Shown here one piece after another: positions 21,376 to 31,017 of a stretch of 61,725 nt of DNA. Position numbers and translations under genes: made by a program. Below the pieces are notes generated by a model, which was not told the origin of the DNA, did no database searches, and saw only the letters and a program-made list of their open reading frames with translations. Source of the DNA: a virus. Positions within the stretch are counted from its first letter, which is position 1. Each line of letters starts with the position of its first letter. The stretch covers positions 1 to 61,725 of IMG/VR virus record IMGVR_UViG_3300043409_000886. The stretch is one strand, 5' to 3'.

Positions 21376-21405
21376 GGGGAGGCCTTGCGGTCTCCCCATT
21401 TTTTT
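21376..21405 (+). terminator. Rho-independent terminator after nrdJ
   Basis: GGGGAGGCC stem against GGTCTCCCC with a TTGC loop (21376-21397), followed by ATTTTTTTG. Confidence 0.85.
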
Positions 21406-21415
21406 GCTAGTATCT

Positions 21416-21429
21416 AAATCCGCGGATTT
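21416..21429. promoter_or_regulatory. Perfect 14-bp palindrome upstream of the DNA polymerase gene
   Basis: AAATCCGCGGATTT, lying between the nrdJ terminator and the polymerase start. Because the terminator cuts off nrdJ transcripts, a promoter for the polymerase must lie near here; the palindrome could be its operator. Confidence 0.4.
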
Positions 21430-21453
21430 GTCCGCCAGCCCTAGGAGCTAACC

Positions 21454-23358
21454 ATGATAGTCAATCTGGACTTTGAGACACGCAGCCACGTCGACCTGAA
21501 GGTGCACGGCCTCGACCGCTACGCCAAGGACGTCACCACCGAGGTGATCTGCATGGCCTACTGCACCAACGGAGCCAACATAAAGCTCTGGTACCCCGAG
21601 TCCAAGGCGGCGCTGCCCGCCCTCGTGTACGACCCCGCCACCGTATTCGTCGCATGGAACGCGGCGTTTGAGTACAACATTCTCCGCAACGTGCTGAACA
21701 TCCCCGTCCGCTGGGAGCAGTTTGTCGACAGCATGGCACTCGCCGGCGCTAACAACATCCCCCAGAGCCTCGAGGAGGCCGCCATCTTCACCAAGGTGAC
21801 GGAACAAAAAGACCCCACAGGGAAGCGGCTCATCAACAAGCTCTCCAAGCCACGCCCCGACAGCACCTTCAACAAAGACCCCGAGCTGCTGCAGCAGATG
21901 TACGAATACTGCCGGCAGGACGTGCGCACCGAGATGGCCATAGCCGCCACCCTGACCCCCCTCACAGCCTCAGAGCAGGGGCTGTGGGTCCTGACCCAGC
22001 GGATCAACGACAGGGGCGTCCCGGTCGACCCTGTGGAGCTACAGCGCGCCATGGAGGCGGTGGAGCACGCCAAGGTTGACGTGGAGCAAGAGATAAAGGC
22101 GCTCACTGGGGGGATAGCCGCCACGCAGCCCGCGAAGCTGGTGGCGTGGCTCACCGCGCGCGGTGTGGTGGCGAAGGACCTCACCGCGGAGACGGTGGAG
22201 GCGCTCCTGCGTGACAAGAACGTAATCGGGGACGCCCGCCGTGTGCTGGAGCTGCGTGCTTTGGGCTCCTCCACCAGCGTGGCCAAGTTCGCGAAGATGA
22301 TGGAGATACAGTCCGGGGGGCGCATCCGCAACCTGTTCGTCTACCACGGCGCCTCCACGGGCCGGTTCGCCTCACGCGGGGGGCTCAACCTGCAGAACCT
22401 CCCGCGCCCACAGATACCCGACGAGGCCGTCCCTGAGGTCATAGGGCGCGTGCTGGAGGGTGGCGGGTCTGGGTCGGTGCCAGAGCTCGCCAGCGTGGTG
22501 CGCGCCACCATCAAGGCGCCCGAGGGACTGACGTTCGTCGACGCGGACTTCTCCTCGGTGGAGAACCGGGTCGGGGTCTGGATACCGAACCAGAAAGACA
22601 AGCTGCAGATGTTCCGTGACGGGCTGGATGAGTACAAGGTCTTCGCCTCGACGGCGCTCTACAACGTCCCCTACGAGGAGGTCACCAAGGAGATGCGCCA
22701 GCACACCAAGCCCGCCGTGCTGGGGTGCCTGTTCGGTCAGGGCAAGAACGGGCTCGTCAAGTACGCCGCCGGGATGGGTGTCGCGCTGACGGAGGTGGAG
22801 TCAGAGCGCGCGGTGACGCGGTACCGTGAGAGTTATTACGCCGTGAAGAAGTGCTGGTATGAGCTGGACAGCCTCGCCGTGCTGGCGGTGCAGAACCCCT
22901 GCACGGACTTCACCCTTGCCTCGAAGCGCGGCACCCTGCGCCACGAAAAGGGAATGCTGTGGCTGAGGCTGCCCAGTGGGCGCCGCATAGCGTGGCAGAA
23001 GCCTGAGGTCGGGGAGCATACCACCCCGTGGGGATCAGTGAAGGTCGGGGTCAGCGTCCTCAACCAGAACACGTTCACCCGTAAGTGGGGACGGAACGTC
23101 CTTATTGGGGACTCTATCTTTCAGTCCCTCGTTCAGGGTACCGCTCGGGACCTTCTTACCGCTGCGTTGACCGCGCTTGACGCTGACGGTCTTGATGTGA
23201 TCGGACACTTTCACGATGAGGTGCTCCTTCTCGCGCCCCTCGACAAATCAGAGGGGGTTCTGTCCCGCGTAATTAGTGTGATGACGACCCCGCCGCCGTG
23301 GGCTCTGGATTTGCCACTAGCAGCGGAGGGCTGGGTGGGGAGTAGATTCAGGAAGTGA
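21454..23358 (+). CDS. Family A DNA polymerase with 3'-5' exonuclease, no 5' nuclease
   Basis: 634 aa, ATG with CTAGGAGCTAACC. Residues 1-170 are a DnaQ-type proofreading exonuclease: LDFETRS (D and E), NAAFEYNIL, YCRQDVRTE. The polymerase part has motif A DADFSSVENRV near 363, motif B RQHTKPAVLGCLFGQ near 413, and motif C GHFHDEVLLL near 584. It copies the phage genome, as in T7-like phages. The residue equivalent to E. coli Phe762 (O-helix) is Leu, the variant reported for slower or temperate phages. Ends three bases before the convergent late operon. Confidence 0.93.
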   Translation: MIVNLDFETRSHVDLKVHGLDRYAKDVTTEVICMAYCTNGANIKLWYPESKAALPALVYDPATVFVAWNAAFEYNILRNVLNIPVRWEQFVDSMALAGANNIPQSLEEAAIFTKVTEQKDPTGKRLINKLSKPRPDSTFNKDPELLQQMYEYCRQDVRTEMAIAATLTPLTASEQGLWVLTQRINDRGVPVDPVELQRAMEAVEHAKVDVEQEIKALTGGIAATQPAKLVAWLTARGVVAKDLTAETVEALLRDKNVIGDARRVLELRALGSSTSVAKFAKMMEIQSGGRIRNLFVYHGASTGRFASRGGLNLQNLPRPQIPDEAVPEVIGRVLEGGGSGSVPELASVVRATIKAPEGLTFVDADFSSVENRVGVWIPNQKDKLQMFRDGLDEYKVFASTALYNVPYEEVTKEMRQHTKPAVLGCLFGQGKNGLVKYAAGMGVALTEVESERAVTRYRESYYAVKKCWYELDSLAVLAVQNPCTDFTLASKRGTLRHEKGMLWLRLPSGRRIAWQKPEVGEHTTPWGSVKVGVSVLNQNTFTRKWGRNVLIGDSIFQSLVQGTARDLLTAALTALDADGLDVIGHFHDEVLLLAPLDKSEGVLSRVISVMTTPPPWALDLPLAAEGWVGSRFRK

Positions 23359-23361
23359 TTG

Positions 23362-25896
23362 TTACTTGTTCCGTTTCGATATGGCTCGAGCCTTCGCCCG
23401 GGCGTCCTCTTTGCTGGCGGCGCCCCACGCCCTCAGCGAGAGCGCCAGCCGTGTGGGCTTGCCGTCCTTGGCCATCGGGCCGGGCATGTTGCCCATCCGG
23501 GCGAGGAAGGACGCGCGGCGCGGGTTGTCCCCGCCCTTGACCGGGGGCTTCAGCGTGCCACCCGTCTGGGCGTGGTAGCTGGCCCGGCCGACGGCGTTGA
23601 GCCCGCCCGACTTAGACTTCCCTTCGGCGCGCTGCCACGCGGCTCCCCCGCCGGCGAGGTGCTGCACCTCCCCGCCGTCCTTAAACGTGGGGGAGGTTGG
23701 GTCGTTCTTGTCTAGGCGGAATTCGGGGTCATCTGGGCGAGCCTTGCGAGGCTTTTTGGCAAGCACCAGCGGCCCAATCTGGACGACCTCCTCCGCACCC
23801 TTGACCGGCAGCATGTCGGCCTTGTCGTAGAAGTAGGAGTGCCGGAAGGGGTTCATCCCAACCTGAGCCCACTCGGGGTTCTTCATGGCCTCTGCGGCGT
23901 ACCGCCTCAGCTCCTCGGGGTCGTGCTCCTGCCAGTCCCCAAATATCCGCGCGATCGTGGTCTTGTCCATCTCCCCGGTGGCGATTTTGTGGGTACCCTT
24001 TGGGGGTGATATAAACTCAAGCCCACCCTTCAGGTAGGACGTGGGGCCGTACCCTATTGACTTGCCCGAGAGCGCATCGTGCAAGGATACGACGTCTTGA
24101 CCATACACGTCCTTGGCCGGCACGTCCTGCCGCGTGGCCACGCGCGAGCCGTGGGGTATGTCTTTGTTGATCCCGATGATCCCAGTCTCAAGCTGCGGAG
24201 CTTTGAGAACGCTCGCTATGTCCTCAGGAGAAATAATCTTTGGGGGCTCGCCGTAGGGCGACACGGGGTGGTGCCGCTCGACGATGGCGCGGTATTCCGC
24301 GGGGGTTATTTGTCGGTTGCCCAGCGCCACGGCGGCCTCCTGAGAGGCCGGGACGCGTTTCTGAAAGACCCCGGTCTTGTTGGCGGCCTTCCACGCGGCT
24401 ACTGCGGCGTCGGTCAGCCCCAGCCGCTTTAGTATCTCCTCGGCGACACCAGTCTTACCCCCGCCGGCGAGGTGTTGAATGCTGCCGCCCTCCGCCTTGA
24501 CGCGGGTGACAGGCTTCGGGTAGAACACCGCCGCGGCCTCCGCGGAGGGGTTGAGGTAGCCCTCGTAGCCGTACTCCTTGACGAGGCGCTCCATGTCGTT
24601 CTGCGCCGAGGAGGCGTCAAGGACACCTTTGTTTGCCTCCGCGGTGTGGGGGCGGGTGTTAGACACCCGGGAGAGAAGGTTCAGCTTCTCGGGGTCCCTC
24701 TGCAGGTCGTAGAGGTTGTCTGACTCCGCGCGGTACCCGTACGGCCCCAGCTTGGCCTCAGGGACGCGCTCACCCAGCTCACCGGGGTAGAAGTAGGTCC
24801 TGTCCTTCGGCCCCGAGCCAAGCCGCACACGCTCCGCCTCGGCGCCGGCTATGCCACGGCCGTACATCCGTGGGTCGGTTGTCGTGAGGTTCGAGAGGGG
24901 GCTGTAGTGCGTCAGCGTCGCGGAGGTCGCGGTGCCCGACCGGGGGGTAATCAGGCCCTGCATGTAGTCCGGGATGCCCCCGAGGTAGCCCGGCTCGTTG
25001 AACTCAGGGGGCAGGATGAGTGACTTCTGGGGGGCGTACTGGAACGTGTCCATTATCTCCCTGCGCTGCTCCAGCAACTTGCCGAGGCTCTCATCGCGGC
25101 CGTACCTGCGCGCCTCGTTTATGGCCTCATCGACCTTGAGCAGCTCCGCCTTCATTGTGGCGTTGAGCGGGGAGTAGTTGACGAGGCTGTTCTGGCCGCG
25201 TGTCTCGGCGGTCATGGCGGGTCGTGCCAGATCGGTGTACATCGGCTGGTGCGCACCCCACGCCACCTCCTCACCCTTCGGCCCGAAGGGGTTCTTCTTG
25301 ATGCCGTGCCCGTAGAAGTCGTGCACCGCGCGGAACATCTCGTTGGAGTTGAGCCCCGTGCGGGGGTCGACGGCGTTAAGGAAGTCGTGCGGGTCCCCGC
25401 CCTGAAAGACGTTCAGGTGCCCCTGCTTGGTGACGTCGTCGATCATCGCCCCGCTGTTCGGGTAGTTGCCCTCCCCGGCGCGGTGGAAGGACATGCGCAC
25501 CGGGAGGGACTCGAACTGCTGCTGGGTCTCCTTGGCCATCTGCCCGTAGGACTTGCGGAGGAGGTCGTCGTAGTTCTTTATGCCGTGCTGCCGCACCATC
25601 TGGGGGTTCTTCTTCGCGTAGGCGTCAAAGACGGCGGTGCGGTACTGCGGGGAGTCCTCCACACCAAGGGAGTGCACACGGGCTATGCCCGACTGCTTCG
25701 CGAGTGAGGACTCGGGCACCTCGGCGGGGGCGTACTGCCGACCCAGCGCCTTCTCGACGTACCTCTGCGCCGACCTCAGTGGGTTCGTCGGGCCGGGTGT
25801 GAGACCCTCCTTGGCGACGCGGTAGAAGGGGCCCTCCTGCTTGGTGGCGTAGGCAAGCGCCGCCTTAATCTCCGCGAGTGTCGGAGCCTTAGCCAT
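23362..25896 (-). CDS. Large virion-associated (injected, polyvalent-type) protein with DUF6321-like C-terminus
   Basis: 844 aa. ATG at 25896 overlaps the stop of the previous gene. Residues about 100-260 hold a conserved block with FRAVHDFYGHGIKKNPFGP and ETRGQNSLVNYSPLNAT, seen in big phage virion proteins. Residues about 330-430 (LTHYSPLSNL, DRTYFYPGE) resemble effector-like, possibly ADP-ribosyltransferase-like, modules of polyvalent proteins. Two IQHLAGGG / VQHLAGGG linkers separate the domains. The last 80 residues (GLNAVGRASYHAQTGG, NPRRASFLARMG, LRAWGASS-like end) match the basic DUF6321-type tail. Likely packaged and delivered into the host. Enzyme activity is speculative. Confidence 0.6.
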   Translation of the reverse strand: MAKAPTLAEIKAALAYATKQEGPFYRVAKEGLTPGPTNPLRSAQRYVEKALGRQYAPAEVPESSLAKQSGIARVHSLGVEDSPQYRTAVFDAYAKKNPQMVRQHGIKNYDDLLRKSYGQMAKETQQQFESLPVRMSFHRAGEGNYPNSGAMIDDVTKQGHLNVFQGGDPHDFLNAVDPRTGLNSNEMFRAVHDFYGHGIKKNPFGPKGEEVAWGAHQPMYTDLARPAMTAETRGQNSLVNYSPLNATMKAELLKVDEAINEARRYGRDESLGKLLEQRREIMDTFQYAPQKSLILPPEFNEPGYLGGIPDYMQGLITPRSGTATSATLTHYSPLSNLTTTDPRMYGRGIAGAEAERVRLGSGPKDRTYFYPGELGERVPEAKLGPYGYRAESDNLYDLQRDPEKLNLLSRVSNTRPHTAEANKGVLDASSAQNDMERLVKEYGYEGYLNPSAEAAAVFYPKPVTRVKAEGGSIQHLAGGGKTGVAEEILKRLGLTDAAVAAWKAANKTGVFQKRVPASQEAAVALGNRQITPAEYRAIVERHHPVSPYGEPPKIISPEDIASVLKAPQLETGIIGINKDIPHGSRVATRQDVPAKDVYGQDVVSLHDALSGKSIGYGPTSYLKGGLEFISPPKGTHKIATGEMDKTTIARIFGDWQEHDPEELRRYAAEAMKNPEWAQVGMNPFRHSYFYDKADMLPVKGAEEVVQIGPLVLAKKPRKARPDDPEFRLDKNDPTSPTFKDGGEVQHLAGGGAAWQRAEGKSKSGGLNAVGRASYHAQTGGTLKPPVKGGDNPRRASFLARMGNMPGPMAKDGKPTRLALSLRAWGAASKEDARAKARAISKRNK

Positions 25897-27944
25897 TACT
25901 CGGGCACCTCATCCTCGGCAGAGAGTGCCCCGAGACCACCGGCGCCTATTGGTGCCGCGCTGTACATCGGGCGATCGGCACGGATGAAACCTTTTAATAC
26001 CTCCGCTTTGGGGAGTCCGGTTATTTGGTGCGTCCTCTCAATCATCTCGTTAATCTCGGACATCATGGGCTTCCCCGCATAATTTTTTGCCCCCGCCCAA
26101 GCGACGTCCTGAAAGTTGACCGGGTGTACTCCAGCCTCCGCGGCCAATTTGTTTAACGCAGCCTCGTAGGTTCCATAAGACGGCCCCGCCGGGGTCTTCA
26201 TGCCTTTTTTCCAGAGCCCGGACATCTGCTCATCTATAGTTGGTCTGTCGCGGTGCCCCAAAAAGTCGGCGGAAAAATTATGCCGCTTCGGATTGGTAAC
26301 AGGAATATCTCCAAGGGACTCTAGCGCGATAGCCTGCCTCATATTACCCCCAGCAAACCTGCCGCCGATGGGGAAAGGCAAATCATACCCCCGCGTTGGA
26401 ATATCTTTACCTGCAGCGTTTTGAAAGTTTGCAAAGGTGGCCATCATCAGATTACTTTTAGGATCGGCTCCACCAGTTGTCGCAGCCATAGAATCCGCAA
26501 AACGAGCCTTGAATTGTCGCCGCCCCTCCTCGGGTCCGAGTTCTTTTACAAACTCATCCTCGAGCTGTTTCATTGCGTACCAGTCTTTGGCGAGCGGCTT
26601 GTCGCTCCCCGCCTTATACGCCGCGCGGAGCCTATCAAGGCTCTCCGGGTTATTTGCCAGAGCCTCATATTTATCAATCGAGGCCTTTGTTTTTGGCACC
26701 ACCGTGGTCAGCGTCTTACCCGCAAGTGGATAGTTTGTGGGGTCCACATAATCCCGCTTTGATACATCAAAGAAGGGGGTGTAGTTCCCGGCATCTATTT
26801 GTGTCTGAGCGGCTCGCCGCGCTTTTTGAACAGCAAGCGCCTCCGGGGAGAGCTGTTTCGCCATAAACTCTTTGTTCTTCTTCGGGTCCCACTCCAACAC
26901 CCCCGGCAGTCTGTCGGGGTATGCGCGTCCAACTTTCATCGGGTCGTATTTAAATTTTTCAGCCAAAGTTTTTATTGCGGGCATGAGAGTATTCACTCCC
27001 CTGCCTATGAGCTGCTTCGCTGCGCCGCCCTTATCGAAGTGCTGCACGCTGCCGCCGGCGGCCTTACGCTCCGCCGCCGCGTCGTTGAAGTGCTTCAGGA
27101 GTGGCGTGACGGCCTCGGGGCGTTTCATCGCCTCCGCTGCGCCAAGCATGCCGGCACCAATAGCTTTCGGGAGTATCCCCTTCTTAGTGAACAGCGCGGA
27201 GCCCGCGGCGCCAAGCCCGCTCTTTGCGGCTCCGGCGAAGTCGCCCTCACGCGCCCTGTTGTAGGCATCCACGAGCTCGTACCCCGCACCAGCACCACCG
27301 AGCGTCCTGCTGATCGGCGAAGCCGCGGGCAGAGACATCCCACCACGAATAAACGCTCCCGTGGCGCTGGGTGGTCTGGGTGCGGTTGTTTTTGTGGGTG
27401 GGTGCAAATTTGCCGGGCGCATGAGTACATTCCCAGAGCCCTCGGGGGGCAAGGTCATGAGTGTTCCGGGCGAGATGTCCGTCGCCGCGATTGCTGCGGG
27501 AGTGACGTGTTTTTTTAGGTAGTCTTGAAATTGCTCCGAAGTAACAATAGACCTTTGCACCTTAGGAGCTATTTGCCCCGGCCGAACCTGAGTTTCTCCG
27601 TAGGTGTCGATTGAGTGGGGTTTTGGTGCGTGCTCTGCGGCCTGACGTGCCACGTTCGCCAGACCCCGATCAAAGAAGTCACGTGCCTCACCACCCACGA
27701 GCCCCAACCCAGCGCCTGCGGCGGCACCGTAGAACGGGTTCACCTTGGTGGACTCGTGGAAGGCTCTCTCCGCGGCCAGCCGATCCGCAAACTCTTTCTC
27801 CTGAGCCTGACTCGCCGCCAGCCGTTCGGCGGCCAGCCGATCGGCAAACTCTTTTTCGTTTGAGGCGTCACCCTGACTGTACTTCATGTCCGCGGGGAGC
27901 GCCGCCATCTCCTCGGCCACCAGCTGCTCGTGAGTTGTCGTCAT
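25896..27944 (-). CDS. Large internal virion protein
   Basis: 682 aa, ATG at 27944 overlapping the previous stop. The N-terminal 60 residues contain repeated EKEFADRLAAERLAASQAQ coiled-coil units. A hydrophobic Gly/Ala-rich stretch (GAAAGAGLGLVGGEA) follows. Near residue 305 is GGSVQHFDKGGAAKQ, the linker motif shared with neighbouring virion proteins. The C-terminal 350 residues are a soluble domain with WDPKKNKEF, GGADPKSNLMMATFANFQN and HNFSADFLGHRD. I do not recognise the enzyme class. Position and size suggest an ejected protein. Confidence 0.5.
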   Translation of the reverse strand: MTTTHEQLVAEEMAALPADMKYSQGDASNEKEFADRLAAERLAASQAQEKEFADRLAAERAFHESTKVNPFYGAAAGAGLGLVGGEARDFFDRGLANVARQAAEHAPKPHSIDTYGETQVRPGQIAPKVQRSIVTSEQFQDYLKKHVTPAAIAATDISPGTLMTLPPEGSGNVLMRPANLHPPTKTTAPRPPSATGAFIRGGMSLPAASPISRTLGGAGAGYELVDAYNRAREGDFAGAAKSGLGAAGSALFTKKGILPKAIGAGMLGAAEAMKRPEAVTPLLKHFNDAAAERKAAGGSVQHFDKGGAAKQLIGRGVNTLMPAIKTLAEKFKYDPMKVGRAYPDRLPGVLEWDPKKNKEFMAKQLSPEALAVQKARRAAQTQIDAGNYTPFFDVSKRDYVDPTNYPLAGKTLTTVVPKTKASIDKYEALANNPESLDRLRAAYKAGSDKPLAKDWYAMKQLEDEFVKELGPEEGRRQFKARFADSMAATTGGADPKSNLMMATFANFQNAAGKDIPTRGYDLPFPIGGRFAGGNMRQAIALESLGDIPVTNPKRHNFSADFLGHRDRPTIDEQMSGLWKKGMKTPAGPSYGTYEAALNKLAAEAGVHPVNFQDVAWAGAKNYAGKPMMSEINEMIERTHQITGLPKAEVLKGFIRADRPMYSAAPIGAGGLGALSAEDEVPE

Positions 27945-29830
27945 TTTGGGTTGGCCTTTTTGTACGCCTCAAACGCCGCTTCTTTTGCCGGGTCCGCGTA
28001 AGTTGGAGGCTTCGCGGGGGGTGCCGCAGCGGCTCCAGAACTTTTTGGCAACTTGATGTCCATCTTGGCTAGTGCGTCAGCTTTGTCGGTGAATGTCTTT
28101 ACGAGGTTGTGATACGCATCACTGTTACGGAACTCGCCGTACGCCGCGACACCACCCTTGGGGTAACCCTTACGGAACAGCGCCCCAGCGGCGGCCTCGG
28201 ACTTGGCGAGCTCAGACATCATCATTTGACGCTTGATTAACAGCTCGGGATTGTCCTTGATGCTGCCCGACGCGCGTGCCAGAAGGGCGCGCTCCATGTC
28301 TGATATAGCGCCCTGCCCCTTCATCGTTATCTTGGCAAACTCCAACTCGTTCCTAGCTAAGAGCTGCGCTATTTCGTTACGGTTCTTCTGTACCTGAGGG
28401 GGGAGGAGGTTGCCCTTAGAATCAACCATCACCTTGGAGATGGCGTCTTCTAACCCGCCAAGCGATATATTGCCCCACGGGGTGTTCGCGCCCTGAGATA
28501 CAACCGTGGCAATGGCGTTCACCACGCCCGGGTCGGTTAGTACACCAACGGCCTCGGGAGTCTCCTTGGTGAGCTGCGCTATTCTATCGGCAGAACGAAC
28601 CCTATCAGCGTTCGCGTAGGGGTCGGTGGACTGCTTAAACCCCGAGTACGCCATCGTGGCGTCCTTGGCGGTTCCTACCTCAGCCTCTCTAGCTCCTGCG
28701 GTCTCTGCCTCAATTTGCCCCAATGTCTTGACCGGCGGTTTTACTGGCGCCGGGGCTGCTATAGGTGCGGCGGGTGCTACGGCCGCTGAAGGAACGTCGG
28801 GCATCTGAACCTTGCCCAGCATGCCTTCCTTGTTTTGGCCCTCTAAATAGTCAACAACCATTTGACCCGCTTTTGGGAGCGACTTGTAGGGAATTGTTTC
28901 AGCTCCGGGCGCGGGCGGCGGTGCCGGCGTTCGGTTGTCACTAGGGCCCGCGAGGGTAACCGTCGGGCGGTTGACATCTGGCTCCCGCAGCGCAACGGGT
29001 GCCGGTGCCGCAACAGACGCAGGCGCAGGCGCAGCAACGGGCGCGGGTGCCGGCCGGTTGCGGCTCAGTTGTTCGGCGGTCATGCCGGGGACGTTAAATT
29101 GCTCGCCCTGTGCGTTGACATCAAGACGTGGCTTCATCGCCTCGGGGAGGTACTGCTGGCGAAGCGCCTTTGCCAGATCGGGTCTGGAGCTCTCTATTTG
29201 ATCCGCGAGGGCGAGCGCCTTCTGCGCGTCCGAACGCTTGAGGTACTCCTCCTTCACCATCTTGTCCAGTTCCCCCCACTGCCCCGTGCGTGCCAACTGC
29301 TGTGCCTGAAACTGTAGGTCCGCGGGGAGGCTGGCTATCTGCACTTGTGTTTTTGTCATGCCAGCGCCGGGTGCCCCTGCTGCAGCGGGTGCCCCTGCCG
29401 CTCCTGCCACCCCGGGTGCCCCGGGGATAACCTCGTTGCGCGCGGCGGATTCCTGCTTGGCCGCCTCAGCGGCTGCGCGCTGCTGCGCCAGCTGCATGCG
29501 CATGTTGTAGATGTCGGTGGTCTGCTCCTCGCGAGCCTTACCGCGCATGGCGAGCCCCTCCGTGGGTCCCTGCATGCCCCCGCCAGTCCACGCCGCGGCG
29601 TCCTTGAGCCGCTCGAGGAAGCTCGACTTCTGGGACTCCTTCTCGTCGATCAGGCGCTGCATGTTCTCGAGGATCGACTTACCTGTTTCTGTGTCAAGGT
29701 ACTGGGTCCCCGCGATATTAACGCGCTGAAACTTACTTGTCCCCGGGGCGGCCTTGACGGCGATCGTCGCCGACGAGGGTTTCTCCTCGGCGGGTATGGA
29801 GTCTAAGGCGCCAGCTGGTGTGTCTGCCAT
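27941..29830 (-). CDS. Large internal virion protein, Ala/Pro-rich
   Basis: 629 aa, ATG at 29830, overlapping the downstream gene by ATGA. Helical N-terminus, Gly/Ala/Pro repeats (GAAGAPAAAGAPGAG near 150), a Pro-Ala linker region (about 255-390), then a helical C-terminal half with KNRNEIAQLLARNELEFAKI and GAISDMERALLARASGSIKD. The last motif resembles segments of phage internal or ejection proteins. No enzymatic motif is seen. Confidence 0.5.
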   Translation of the reverse strand: MADTPAGALDSIPAEEKPSSATIAVKAAPGTSKFQRVNIAGTQYLDTETGKSILENMQRLIDEKESQKSSFLERLKDAAAWTGGGMQGPTEGLAMRGKAREEQTTDIYNMRMQLAQQRAAAEAAKQESAARNEVIPGAPGVAGAAGAPAAAGAPGAGMTKTQVQIASLPADLQFQAQQLARTGQWGELDKMVKEEYLKRSDAQKALALADQIESSRPDLAKALRQQYLPEAMKPRLDVNAQGEQFNVPGMTAEQLSRNRPAPAPVAAPAPASVAAPAPVALREPDVNRPTVTLAGPSDNRTPAPPPAPGAETIPYKSLPKAGQMVVDYLEGQNKEGMLGKVQMPDVPSAAVAPAAPIAAPAPVKPPVKTLGQIEAETAGAREAEVGTAKDATMAYSGFKQSTDPYANADRVRSADRIAQLTKETPEAVGVLTDPGVVNAIATVVSQGANTPWGNISLGGLEDAISKVMVDSKGNLLPPQVQKNRNEIAQLLARNELEFAKITMKGQGAISDMERALLARASGSIKDNPELLIKRQMMMSELAKSEAAAGALFRKGYPKGGVAAYGEFRNSDAYHNLVKTFTDKADALAKMDIKLPKSSGAAAAPPAKPPTYADPAKEAAFEAYKKANPK

Positions 29831-29874
29831 TATCTATTTTCCTTGGTGCGTGTCATTGCGTCGCGTGTCCGGTG

Positions 29875-31017
29875 TTAGTACCACGAATCATCAGAGTCCG
29901 CCGCGGCGGTGTTCCAGTCGCTGCCGTATGGGGACTCGTCCTCGTAGACGTACCCGCCACTTATTGGGCTATCGAATAGTGGGTCACCACCTACACCCAT
30001 CCCGGTCTTGGGGACAACATATGGGTCGCCGTTTGCATAAACAGATTCCCCGGAAGAGTTTGTGTACCACGGCGTTCCGTCTGCAGCGTACCCCCTAACT
30101 GGGCCATACGAGGGGTGTAAGGGAAACTCAACATCCCCGCTGCCGGTGTTGTTTCCCGGCGTCGTCGGGGTTGTCGGGGTCGTCGGGGTTGTCGGCGTCC
30201 TGCCTATCCCCAGCGCACCCAGCAGGCTCTGCAGCCCCGGGATGCCCTGCACGGCGGGCTTGTAGCCCGGGGTGTTCGGCGTCCCAACAGCGGGTGTGCC
30301 GTAGACGGAGTCCATTATGTTGGAGCCCCCGCCGATCATCGTGAGCAGTGAACCAACTTGGCTGAGGGGCGCAAGCTCGGTCTGTCTCGTTGTCGTTGTG
30401 CCCGGCTTCGCAGCGTTGAGGACGTTCGCCACGTTTGAGAGCTGCGTGGTTGGGAAGTTCGCGGTGTCGAGGGCGCTCTTGACGCCCTGACCACCGACGG
30501 TGCCTAGGCTGCTTGCCGCCGACACGCCGGTCTGCTGCGAGGCCAGAGCCTCGGTCATTTGTTTCTGGAAGAGGTCGGCCAACGCACCGGCGCGCGCCTT
30601 CTGCACGCCGTAACGCTGCTGGGAGCCACCGAACCCGCCCGAGCTGATACCCTGAGCCTCGGCGGGTGCTGTGATGTCGGGCATCATCTTGTTGAGGTAG
30701 TCCGTCTGCGCGGAGAAGAGCCCACCCAGTGGGGTGCTGACGTTCGGTGTGACGGTCTGCTTTCCGGCGGCATCGGTGGCGACGTTCCACGGGTTCGCGG
30801 CGCCAGAGCCAATGGTCTGCAACGTGCTGGCCGCCGAGGTGAAGGGGTTGGTCGCGCCCGGTGCGAATGTGGAGGTGGCGAACTGCTGCGCCTGACCGGG
30901 TGCCTGCGCCTGAGCCAGCGAGGCGTTGACAACGCCCTGCTGCGCCGCGTCGTACCACTTAGGCAACGTCAGTGTGGTGTTCTCCGTGTTGGAGAGGATG
31001 CTATTGAGTCCGGCCAT
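29875..31017 (-). CDS. Internal virion protein with TPT repeats
   Basis: 380 aa. ATG at 31017 shares bases with the preceding stop. N-terminal 150 residues include SSGGFGGSQQRYGVQKARAG, a phrase seen in phage internal virion proteins between connector and DNA-ejection genes. Residues about 275-290 are a 9-bp repeat (GTCGGGGTT on the plus strand) encoding TPTTPTTPTTPTTPG, a flexible linker. The C-terminus is Tyr/Asp/Ser-rich and acidic. Confidence 0.5.
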   Translation of the reverse strand: MAGLNSILSNTENTTLTLPKWYDAAQQGVVNASLAQAQAPGQAQQFATSTFAPGATNPFTSAASTLQTIGSGAANPWNVATDAAGKQTVTPNVSTPLGGLFSAQTDYLNKMMPDITAPAEAQGISSGGFGGSQQRYGVQKARAGALADLFQKQMTEALASQQTGVSAASSLGTVGGQGVKSALDTANFPTTQLSNVANVLNAAKPGTTTTRQTELAPLSQVGSLLTMIGGGSNIMDSVYGTPAVGTPNTPGYKPAVQGIPGLQSLLGALGIGRTPTTPTTPTTPTTPGNNTGSGDVEFPLHPSYGPVRGYAADGTPWYTNSSGESVYANGDPYVVPKTGMGVGGDPLFDSPISGGYVYEDESPYGSDWNTAAADSDDSWY

